Assembly: GCA_017883165.1 (NCBI GenBank)
Contig: JADGOC010000006.1
Span: forward strand, 1 to 57,035
From: Acidobacteriota bacterium
GTDB taxonomy: Bacteria; Acidobacteriota; Vicinamibacteria; Vicinamibacterales; CAVVIG01
Direction of reading: 5' to 3'
Length of the DNA stretch: 57,035 nt
In this document: piece by piece, positions 1 through 7,021 of the stretch
How positions within the stretch are numbered: the first letter of the stretch is position 1
Layout of the letters: every line of letters begins with the position of its first letter
Notes under the pieces: model-generated
Databases searched by the model: none
What the model was told of the DNA's origin: nothing
What the model saw: only the letters and a program-made list of their open reading frames with translations
Position numbers and translations under genes: made by a program

Positions 1-1599
1 TGGATCAACCCGGAGCAGCGCTACGGCAAGAACCCGAAGGACATGAAGTTCCGTTTCGTCCGGCAGGCACCGATCGAAGTCGATCCGCGCAATCCGCTGA
101 TCGTCTACCACGGCTCGCAGTTCCTGCATAAGACGATAGACGGCGGCGTGCACTGGACGACGATTAGCCCCGACGTCACCGCGAACGGGCCGGAGGGAGA
201 AGTCACCTCCGGTGAGCCGATTACGCGCGACATGACGGGCGAGGAAGTCTACTCGGCGCTCTACGCGATCCGCGCCTCGCGCCTCGAACCGGGCGTGATC
301 TGGACCGGCTCGAACGACGGCCCCGTCTACGTGACGCGCGACGGCGGCAAGACGTGGAAGAACGTCACGCCGAGAGATCTGCCGCCCGGCGGGCGGGTGC
401 ACACGATTGAAGACTCGCCGCATCGCAAAGGATCGGCGTACGTGTCGGTCTACCGGATCTTTCTGAACGACTTCAAGCCGTATCTCTACATGACGAACGA
501 TTACGGTGAGCATTGGACGCTGCTCACCAACGGCACGAACGGGATCCCCGCCGATCAGCCGATGCATGTCGTGCGCGAGGATCCCGAGCGGGAAGGCCTG
601 TTGTACGCGGGCACGTGGTACGGCGCCTTCGTGTCGTTCGATCAGGGCAAGCACTGGCAGTCGCTCCAGCAGAACCTGCCAGCCACGCCGGTCACCGACT
701 TGAAAGTGCATCACGGCGATCTTCTGGCGTCCACGATGGGACGATCGCTATGGATCATGGACGACGTGGCGCCACTGCGCCAGATCGCGGCTGGCGTGAC
801 GAAGGACGCGGCTGTCTCTCTCTTCAAGCCCGCGCCGACGTATCGCACGCACTACGCCACGTCCAGCGGCCGTCCCGGCTGGCCCGAATATCCACCCGTG
901 GGCGCGCGGATCGATTACTACCTGTCGGCTCCTGGCGGCAACGATGTCAAGCTCGAGATCCTCGACGCCGCCGGAAAGACCGTGCGCAGCTACACGAGCG
1001 GCGTCGATGCCCCGCAACGCGGCGGCGGCCGTCGCGGCGGCGTGTCATCCACGCTGCCGGCGAAAATCGGAATGAATCGTTTCGTGTGGGATTTGCGGTA
1101 CGCCGGCGGGGCGGCGAGCGCGTCGGATGGTGAAGGCGGTGGCTTCGGCGGCGGCGGACCCATGGTGCCGCCGGGGGTGTATAAAGCGCGGCTTACGGCC
1201 GGTGGCGTGACGAAAACGGAATCCATCACGGTGAAGATCGATCCGCGAGTCGCGAAAGATGGTGTGACGGTCGCCGATCTCGCGGCGCAGACACGCTTCG
1301 CGCTGAAGGTGCGCGACGTGCTCGCTGACGCGCGCGCCTTGTCACAGCGCATCCGCGCAGCGCTCGACGCCAGGTCCGGCGATCCGCAGAGGCTGCAGGC
1401 CGTGTTGTCCAGGCTCGTCACCAAGACCGGCCCGTACGAGGATCAGATGTTCATCGATCAGATGTCGAACATCGGACGAGCGCTCGGGCAGAGCGATCAG
1501 AAGGTCCCAGCCAGCGCGACCGGGCGATTCACCGAACTGATGAAAGAGTGGACGTCGATCAAGGCCGACGCGGACAAGGCGCTCGGTACCAAGCCCTGA
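1..1599 (+). CDS. VPS10/BNR-repeat (sortilin-like) protein, 3' part
   Basis: The frame is open at the left edge (14 codons precede the first Met at 43), so this is the C-terminal ~530 residues of a longer gene. At least four Asp-box/BNR motifs are visible (TIDGGVHW, TRDGGKTW, TNDYGEHW, SFDQGKHW), the signature of the VPS10/sialidase-type beta-propeller. A carbohydrate-binding or FlgD-like beta segment follows, with a glycine-rich insert near position 1130-1160, and then a helical C-terminal region. Family members in Acidobacteriota and Bacteroidota are large secreted proteins of unknown substrate, often annotated as glycosyl hydrolases with little support. It ends 1 nt before the convergent FecR gene. 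I am confident of the fold, not of any activity. Confidence 0.85.
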   Translation, partial: WINPEQRYGKNPKDMKFRFVRQAPIEVDPRNPLIVYHGSQFLHKTIDGGVHWTTISPDVTANGPEGEVTSGEPITRDMTGEEVYSALYAIRASRLEPGVIWTGSNDGPVYVTRDGGKTWKNVTPRDLPPGGRVHTIEDSPHRKGSAYVSVYRIFLNDFKPYLYMTNDYGEHWTLLTNGTNGIPADQPMHVVREDPEREGLLYAGTWYGAFVSFDQGKHWQSLQQNLPATPVTDLKVHHGDLLASTMGRSLWIMDDVAPLRQIAAGVTKDAAVSLFKPAPTYRTHYATSSGRPGWPEYPPVGARIDYYLSAPGGNDVKLEILDAAGKTVRSYTSGVDAPQRGGGRRGGVSSTLPAKIGMNRFVWDLRYAGGAASASDGEGGGFGGGGPMVPPGVYKARLTAGGVTKTESITVKIDPRVAKDGVTVADLAAQTRFALKVRDVLADARALSQRIRAALDARSGDPQRLQAVLSRLVTKTGPYEDQMFIDQMSNIGRALGQSDQKVPASATGRFTELMKEWTSIKADADKALGTKP

Positions 1600-1600
1600 T

Positions 1601-2626
1601 CTAGCGCGGCGTCGACGGCGACGGCAGCGGCCGCTTCCACTGTCGCCAGAAGCTCGTGTCGCCCAGCCCGAGGGCGTTCCACCAGAGATCGAGTGCGCCC
1701 CTGTCGAGCGCGAGGACCCGCTCGCGCGTCACCGCGGAGGGCGGCGGTACGCGCGCGGCCAGCGCGTCGAAGACGTCGCCGCGCTCGGACGGCCGAACGC
1801 GCGCAAGCAGATGCCACAGCGTGACGGCGTCGCGCACGCGGGCGCGGTCGAGAATCAGCCTCAGAGCCGCGGTCCGGTCGACGCCGCTGTTGTCGAAGTC
1901 GACGCGTTCCACCGCCATCTGAAATTCGTGATCCGCATCGTCGAACCTCGGCGTGCCCGGGCCGGCGTGCGCGTCGGTGCGGCAGGACGCACCGGCCGGC
2001 ACGAACGACTCGTGGCCGTTGAACTCGAAGGCGACCCAGCCGACCGTCACCGAGAGCAGCCCGGTTCCGTCGTCGTCGACGTGAAGCGTGTAGACGCAAC
2101 CGAGATCGGTCGCGGTCGCCGACGGCGTGTCGACGATGAACTGACCGGGAGGCGCGCTGATGACGGCGCGCAACGTGCCGCGATCGAGCGCGAGACGGTA
2201 GTGGCCGGCGCGCGTTTCGAGAAGACGCACGCGCGTATCGTGTTCGATGTCGACCTGTCCGATCGTGCTGATGTCGATCTGCGCCCGGGACTCGGCGTCG
2301 GTCGTCAGCGTCTGTCCGACGGCGAGGCGTCCCGTCGTGTCGATTGCGGACGCGCCGATGCGCGGCCGGCCCGCGAGGCTCGCCACTTCCCACGCCGCGG
2401 CCTGTGGCGCGCGCGTGCGCCACACGACTCCGACGAGCAGCACGACGGCGGCAGCTGTGGCGACGAGCGGAACGAACGCGCGCATGTGCCAGCGTGACGC
2501 CGAGTCCGGCAAACGCAGCGGAGGCGGATCCGATCGCAATGGTTCGAGCAGACGTTCGAGCCGCTGGACCTCTTCATCGGGCGGATCAGAGCCGTCCCAC
2601 AGATAGTTGTCGTTCTTCATTTCCAT
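1601..2626 (-). CDS. FecR-domain membrane protein (partner of ECF sigma)
   Basis: A 341-residue protein with a cytoplasmic N-terminus rich in acidic residues, one membrane segment at about residues 49-69 and a FecR-type beta domain at about 100-200 (VGQTL, VDTPSATATDLG and LSVTVGWVAF are typical strands). The last ~100 residues are helical and arginine-rich. It lies directly downstream of the ECF sigma gene, and an alternative ATG at 2620 forms an ATGA overlap with the sigma stop, so translation is probably coupled. FecR proteins sense periplasmic signals and modulate the cognate sigma. No TonB transporter is adjacent, so the input is unknown. The start could be 2626 or 2620. Confidence 0.85.
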   Translation of the reverse strand: MEMKNDNYLWDGSDPPDEEVQRLERLLEPLRSDPPPLRLPDSASRWHMRAFVPLVATAAAVVLLVGVVWRTRAPQAAAWEVASLAGRPRIGASAIDTTGRLAVGQTLTTDAESRAQIDISTIGQVDIEHDTRVRLLETRAGHYRLALDRGTLRAVISAPPGQFIVDTPSATATDLGCVYTLHVDDDGTGLLSVTVGWVAFEFNGHESFVPAGASCRTDAHAGPGTPRFDDADHEFQMAVERVDFDNSGVDRTAALRLILDRARVRDAVTLWHLLARVRPSERGDVFDALAARVPPPSAVTRERVLALDRGALDLWWNALGLGDTSFWRQWKRPLPSPSTPR

Positions 2627-3171
2627 TCCAACTTCTCGCGCAGGAGCGTCATGCCGCGGTGGAGGTTCACACGGACCGATCCGGGCGTCAGGCCGGTACG
2701 TTCGGCGATTTCGGCGCCGCTCATGCCTTCCACGAGCCGCATGAGCAGCGTTTCGCGATATGCGTCAGGCAGCTGGCGGACGATGTCGAGCACGGCGAAG
2801 GTGTCCGCGTCGATCGAATCGCCGCCCGGCATGTCCTTGGGCAGCTCCACCTGTTCGCGCGTCTGGCGCAGGTGATCCGTCGCGCGGTTCCTGGCGATGG
2901 TCGCGAGCCAGCCGCCGAACGCCGCCGGCTCGCGGAGGCTCTTCAGGCGGGTGAAGACCGTCAGAAAGACGTCCTGGACCAGGTCGTCGACGTCGCGCCG
3001 TGGCACGCGTCCGAGCAGGATCGCGTGGACCATGCGGAAGTAGTCGGCGTACAGCCGCGCGAACGCGTCGCGGTCGCCACCGGCGGCGGCGCGAATCGTG
3101 AGATGCAGGCGCGGAAGATCGCGGGGTGTCAGCGCCGACAACACGGAGTGCAGCTCAAGCGCGTGGTCCAT
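2617..3171 (-). CDS. ECF-type RNA polymerase sigma-70 factor
   Basis: A 184-residue sigma factor with only regions 2 and 4. Region 2 (about residues 27-95) carries DDLVQDVFLTVF and WLATIARNRATDHLR. Region 4 (about 125-180) carries LPDAYRETLLMRLVEGMSG and the helix-turn-helix IAERTGLTPGSVRVNLHRG. The size and missing regions 1 and 3 fit the extracytoplasmic-function group. It is followed with overlap by a FecR-domain gene, so it is presumably held inactive or activated by that partner. The small gene at 3245-3502 lies 73 nt upstream on the same strand and might be co-transcribed. The regulon cannot be told from this window. Confidence 0.93.
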   Translation of the reverse strand: MDHALELHSVLSALTPRDLPRLHLTIRAAAGGDRDAFARLYADYFRMVHAILLGRVPRRDVDDLVQDVFLTVFTRLKSLREPAAFGGWLATIARNRATDHLRQTREQVELPKDMPGGDSIDADTFAVLDIVRQLPDAYRETLLMRLVEGMSGAEIAERTGLTPGSVRVNLHRGMTLLREKLEWK

Positions 3172-3244
3172 TCACGGCCGTCCATGGAGCAGACGGACCA
3201 GGGGCGCTCATGTTAACAGGCGGCCGCGTCTCCGATCGGCGTGG

Positions 3245-3502
3245 TCACGCCCGCTCCTTGAGGTTGTGGCTATCGGCCGCGGTCAGATCGAGGCCGTAGA
3301 TCCGTTTGAGCTCGACGATCTTCTGCAGCGTGGCCTTCGAGAACGGCGCTTTGCCCTCGAAGGCGTGCAGGAGCACCCCCTCGAGCAGATCGCCCACCGT
3401 GAGGTCGAGCGTCTCGGCCAGCCCCTTCACCACCTTGAGCAGCCGTTTTTCGATCCGGACGCCCGTTTGAACCCGTTCGACGAGTCGCGGTTGTTGTGAC
3501 AT
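3245..3502 (-). CDS. small protein, possible ribbon-helix-helix regulator
   Basis: An 85-residue protein from ATG 3502 (MSQQPRLVERVQTGVRIEKR). An in-frame upstream Met at 3532 would lie inside the promoter and is unlikely. The N-terminal strand-like segment RVQTGVRIEKRLLKVVKGLA, followed by two amphipathic helices (ETLDLTVGDLLEGVLLHAF), resembles the ribbon-helix-helix fold, but I cannot confirm family membership. The C-terminal half (ATLQKIVELKRIYGLDL) is helical. A strong promoter overlapped by a 7-bp inverted repeat sits immediately upstream, which would suit an autoregulator. No toxin gene is next to it: the next gene downstream is the ECF sigma factor. Confidence 0.6.
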   Translation of the reverse strand: MSQQPRLVERVQTGVRIEKRLLKVVKGLAETLDLTVGDLLEGVLLHAFEGKAPFSKATLQKIVELKRIYGLDLTAADSHNLKERA

Positions 3503-3528
3503 TGGTAACAATATATATAAGTACCAAT
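3501..3528. promoter_or_regulatory. inverted repeat over the -10 box, candidate operator
   Basis: ATTGGTA (3501-3507) and TACCAAT (3522-3528) form a perfect 7-bp inverted repeat around a 14-bp AT-rich centre that contains the -10 element. The right arm in transcript orientation abuts the ATG at 3502. A dimeric regulator bound here would block polymerase; the gene it precedes is the natural candidate. Confidence 0.5.
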
Positions 3529-3539
3529 ACACCTGTCAA
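3511..3539 (-). promoter_or_regulatory. sigma70-like promoter for the 3245-3502 gene
   Basis: On the minus strand a perfect TTGACA (3534-3539) is followed after 16-18 nt by an alternating AT tract that gives TATATA or TATATT. Transcription would begin within about 0-3 nt of the ATG at 3502, so the mRNA should be leaderless or nearly so. AT-rich sequence of this kind is rare in this window. Confidence 0.65.
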
Positions 3540-3579
3540 CCCGCCGCGGCAATCGCGCACGCCCGGCCGTCCGCCGAGC

Positions 3580-3804
3580 TCACCACCCCGCGCGAACCGC
3601 GATCCAGAGCGCCGCGCACACGAGCACGCCGACGCCGACGAGCGAGAAGACCGTCGGCGTGAGAATCGGATACACCATCAGCACCAGCCCGGCGACGAGC
3701 TGCGGCATGCGGCTTTGCTTCTTCCCGTACACGAACAGCACGAACCCGATGCCGCTCGGAATCAGCGAGAGAAACAACCAGGTCGGATCGAGATTCAGAT
3801 TCAC
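3580..3804 (-). CDS. small integral membrane protein
   Basis: A 74-residue protein from GTG 3804 (VNLNLDPTWLFLSLIPSGIG). A longer frame from 3900 adds an implausible polar N-terminus. Three hydrophobic segments are seen (about residues 8-22, 32-46 and 50-66) with a basic YGKKQSR loop between the first two. Similar short proteins are widespread in proteobacteria and acidobacteria and are sometimes labelled 'amino acid transport protein' without experimental basis. It is divergent from the DinB gene. The function is unknown. Confidence 0.6.
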   Translation of the reverse strand: MNLNLDPTWLFLSLIPSGIGFVLFVYGKKQSRMPQLVAGLVLMVYPILTPTVFSLVGVGVLVCAALWIAVRAGW

Positions 3805-3966
3805 GCCGTCTCGATGATACGCCCGGCGCCAAGCTGACGATACGGATCGATCGCCAGCCACGCGATTGCGGGAGGCGCCTGGCATAAAATAGTGCGCCAT
3901 GATGACACGGACGCACCTCTATCGCGCGCTGGTCGATCGCGTGGGCAAGTCGCCCCGCATGATTCC

Positions 3967-4446
3967 ATGACCCAGACACGAGAGCTCGTCGGCGCCTGGC
4001 GCCTCAACAACCAGATCAACCTGCGCCTGATCGACGGCATCAGCGCCGCCGGGATGACCTCCACGATGTCCACGCGCGGCGGGCGCGACGTCGCGCGGCA
4101 GTTCGTGCACGTGCACAATGTCCGCTGGACGTGGCTATCGATGGCCGGACCGCGCTGGGCGAAGGGCGTGACGAAGCTGAACCCGAAGGTCATGCCGAGC
4201 AAGGCGCGGCTCAAGTCGGCGCACACCGCTTCGTCTGAGGCCGTGGGGCGCTGGATCGCGGCGGCGATAGACGAAGGCGTGAAGATGAAGAACTTCGCGG
4301 GCGGACCGTACAAAGCGCTCGGGTACTTCCTCGCGCACGATGCCCATCATCGAGGCAACATCCTGCTCACGCTCAAGCTCAGCGGCCACAAGGTCGACAC
4401 CGACACGCAGTACGGCATCTGGTGGTCGTGGCACAAAAAGACGTAG
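3967..4446 (+). CDS. DinB-family protein
   Basis: A 159-residue four-helix protein from ATG 3967 (MTQTRELVGAWRLNNQINLR). The histidines expected for the DinB/YfiT-like metal site are present: one in FVHVHNVRWTW and a pair in FLAHDAHHRGNI. The motif HDAHHRGNI near the C-terminus is diagnostic. Family members are metal-binding hydrolases or transferases, including thiol-S-transferases. A link to the bacillithiol genes 17 kb away is only speculation. Its ATG overlaps the TGA of a 23-codon ORF (3899-3970) in ATGA fashion. The ORF extends upstream to 3892, but family alignment favours 3967. Confidence 0.8.
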   Translation: MTQTRELVGAWRLNNQINLRLIDGISAAGMTSTMSTRGGRDVARQFVHVHNVRWTWLSMAGPRWAKGVTKLNPKVMPSKARLKSAHTASSEAVGRWIAAAIDEGVKMKNFAGGPYKALGYFLAHDAHHRGNILLTLKLSGHKVDTDTQYGIWWSWHKKT

Positions 4447-4482
4447 CGCGGCATATCATAAGGGGCTGCACCGAAGATCCTA

Positions 4483-6975
4483 GTGCTGGAATCCATCCTC
4501 GCTGACGTCCGGTACGCGCTGCGCTGGCTGCGCAAGAGCCCGGCGTTTACCATCGTCGCTGTCGCCTCGCTCGCCATTGGCATCGGCTTCAACACGGCGC
4601 TCTTCGCGATCGTCGACGCCGTCCTCTTCCGTCCGCTTCCGGTCGCTCAGGTCGATCGGCTCGTCGATGTCTACACGAGCACGCCCGGCGCTTCCGCCAC
4701 CGACCGCTTCAGCACGACCTCGTACGCCGACTACCGCGATCTCAAGGCCCAGAACGACGTGTTCGAGGATCTCATCGGCTACTCGCCGATGTTCGGCGCG
4801 CTCAATCTCGGTGATCGCTCGCGTTTGACGCTCGGCGAAATCGTCACCGGCAACTATTTCCGGATGCTCGGCGTCGGCGCGGCGGCCGGCCGCACGCTCG
4901 TGCCCGACGACGACGCGCTGGATGCGCCGCGGGTCGCGATGATCTCGTATCGCTACTGGTCGCGCGAGCTCAGCGCCGCCCCTGACGTGGTCGGCCGGAC
5001 GCTGCGGCTGCACGGCTATCCGTACACGATCGTCGGCGTCGCGCCGCGCGGATTCACCGGCATGACGTCGATTCTCTCGCCCGATCTCTGGGTGCCCATG
5101 ACGGCCGCGCTCGAAATCGAGCCGCTGGGCCTGCACGACGTCGTCCCCTCACCGACGGGGACGACCCGGCTCGATCGCCGCGGCGATCGCTGGATATTCA
5201 TGAAGGGCCGGCTCAAGCCGGGCGCGACGATTGGCCAGGCGGCGGCCAATCTCGACGTGGTCATGGCCCGGCTCGAGGCGGCCAATCCGGCGACCAACAA
5301 GAACCGCCGCAGCGCCGTGAAGCCGACGAGCGAGGTGCATTTTCATCCCGCGTTCGACCCGCAAATACTGCCCGCCGCCGCGGGCCTGATGGTCGTCGTC
5401 GGCCTGGTGCTGCTCGTCGCGTGCGCGAACGTGGCGAGCATGCTGCTCTCGCGCGCATCGGGACGGCAGAAGGAAATCGGCATCCGCCTCGCGATTGGCG
5501 CGAGCCGCGGACGGCTCGTGCGCCAGCTCGTCACGGAGAGCCTCGTGATGTCGGTCATCGGCGCCGCCGCCGGAGTGATTCTGGCGTGGTGGATTACGGG
5601 GATCGTCGCATCGCTGAGCCTGCCGATCCCGTTCCCGCTCGCGTTCGATCTCCGCATCGACATGCGCGCGCTGCTGTTCACGTCTGGCGCGACGCTCACG
5701 GCGGGGCTGCTCGCCGGCCTGATCCCGGCGGCGAAGGCGTCGCGCTCGGACGTGGTCGCTGATCTGCGCGGCGAGAAGATCGTCTCGCGCGCCGCCGGCT
5801 GGGGGTGGACGCTCGGCGATGTGCTCGTGGCCTGCCAGATGGCGGTCACCACCACGCTCCTCGTCACGGCGGCGCTCCTGACGCGGAGCCTCATCGCCGA
5901 GCAGCACGCCAACATCGGATTTGAGATCAATCGGCTGGCGCTCGTATCGCTCGACACGGCGATGGTGCAGTACTCGCCCGAGCGCAGCGTCCAGTTCTAC
6001 GATCAGGCGCTCGCGCGCGTGCGCGCGATTCCCGGCGTGGACGCGGCCGCCCTCGCGACCTTCGTGCCCTTCTCGCTGAACGGGAACCAGTGGGACGTCT
6101 GGATCCCCGGCCGCCACGCGCCAGGCGACCGCGGCGACGTCGTGAACGCGACGCGCGTATCTTCTGATTACTTCAAGACGATCGGCGTGCCCATCGTCGC
6201 GGGCCGCGGCTTTACCGACGACGATCGTCCCGATACGCCGCGGGTCGCCGTCATCAACGAGACGATGGCGAAGCGCTACTGGCCAGGTACGAGCGCGATG
6301 GGCAAGACGTTCAACACCAACGGACCCGACGGCAAGCTGTTCCAGATTGTCGGCGTCGCGGCCGATCACAAGGTCGCGACAATCGGCGAGAGTCCGATGC
6401 CGTTCATTCATGTGGCGCGCGGACAGCAGCCCAACTCCTACAACATCGTGATCGCGCGCACGCGCGGCGACGCGGCGGCGCTTCTGCGCGACATGCGCCG
6501 CGAGTTGCTCGCGCTCGAGCCGAATCTTGTGTTCGTCGAGAATCAGACCATGGAGGGGGAAGTGGCGGCGACGCTGTTTCTGGTCCGCGCGGGCGCGTGG
6601 CTCGTCGGCATCGTCGGCCTGGTCGCGATGGCGCTGGCGGCGATCGGCCTGTACGGCGTCATCGCCTACTCGGTGGCGCAACGGACGCGCGAGATCGGCA
6701 TTCGTCTCGCGCTCGGCGCGGCGCCCGCGTCGGTGCTCGGCCTCATCATGCGGCAAGGGCTGCGCGTTGCGGCGGTCGGGCTGGCGGTGGGGTGTCTGGC
6801 GGGCGTGTTCGTGTCGCGGTGGATCGCGGGCGCACTCTACGGGATCGGCACCGGCGATCCCGTGTCCTGGGGCGCGGCGGTGGCGGTGCTTCTCACCGTG
6901 TCGGCGCTGGCGAATCTGATTCCCGCGCGTCGGGCCGCGCGCATCGACCCATCGGAAGCGCTGCGCGTCGAATAA
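4483..6975 (+). CDS. ADOP-family ABC transporter permease (MacB/FtsX type)
   Basis: An 830-residue permease from GTG 4483. The order is an N-terminal membrane segment (FTIVAVASLAIGIGFNTALF), a MacB-like periplasmic core domain (about residues 55-280), an FtsX block (about 295-430, with the RQKEIGIRLAIGASRGRLVR coupling motif), a second periplasmic domain and a second FtsX block (about 695-825, with RTREIGIRLALGAAP). This duplicated layout without an attached ATPase is the acidobacterial duplicated orphan permease family, related to MacB and LolCE. No matching MacB-type ATPase lies beside it, because the ATPase at 9599 goes with an ABC-2 permease. Substrate unknown. Confidence 0.92.
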   Translation: MLESILADVRYALRWLRKSPAFTIVAVASLAIGIGFNTALFAIVDAVLFRPLPVAQVDRLVDVYTSTPGASATDRFSTTSYADYRDLKAQNDVFEDLIGYSPMFGALNLGDRSRLTLGEIVTGNYFRMLGVGAAAGRTLVPDDDALDAPRVAMISYRYWSRELSAAPDVVGRTLRLHGYPYTIVGVAPRGFTGMTSILSPDLWVPMTAALEIEPLGLHDVVPSPTGTTRLDRRGDRWIFMKGRLKPGATIGQAAANLDVVMARLEAANPATNKNRRSAVKPTSEVHFHPAFDPQILPAAAGLMVVVGLVLLVACANVASMLLSRASGRQKEIGIRLAIGASRGRLVRQLVTESLVMSVIGAAAGVILAWWITGIVASLSLPIPFPLAFDLRIDMRALLFTSGATLTAGLLAGLIPAAKASRSDVVADLRGEKIVSRAAGWGWTLGDVLVACQMAVTTTLLVTAALLTRSLIAEQHANIGFEINRLALVSLDTAMVQYSPERSVQFYDQALARVRAIPGVDAAALATFVPFSLNGNQWDVWIPGRHAPGDRGDVVNATRVSSDYFKTIGVPIVAGRGFTDDDRPDTPRVAVINETMAKRYWPGTSAMGKTFNTNGPDGKLFQIVGVAADHKVATIGESPMPFIHVARGQQPNSYNIVIARTRGDAAALLRDMRRELLALEPNLVFVENQTMEGEVAATLFLVRAGAWLVGIVGLVAMALAAIGLYGVIAYSVAQRTREIGIRLALGAAPASVLGLIMRQGLRVAAVGLAVGCLAGVFVSRWIAGALYGIGTGDPVSWGAAVAVLLTVSALANLIPARRAARIDPSEALRVE

Positions 6976-7021
6976 CGGAACCTGCGAGGAGCGGCGGTCG
7001 TCTATCTTCAGACAGGACTGT

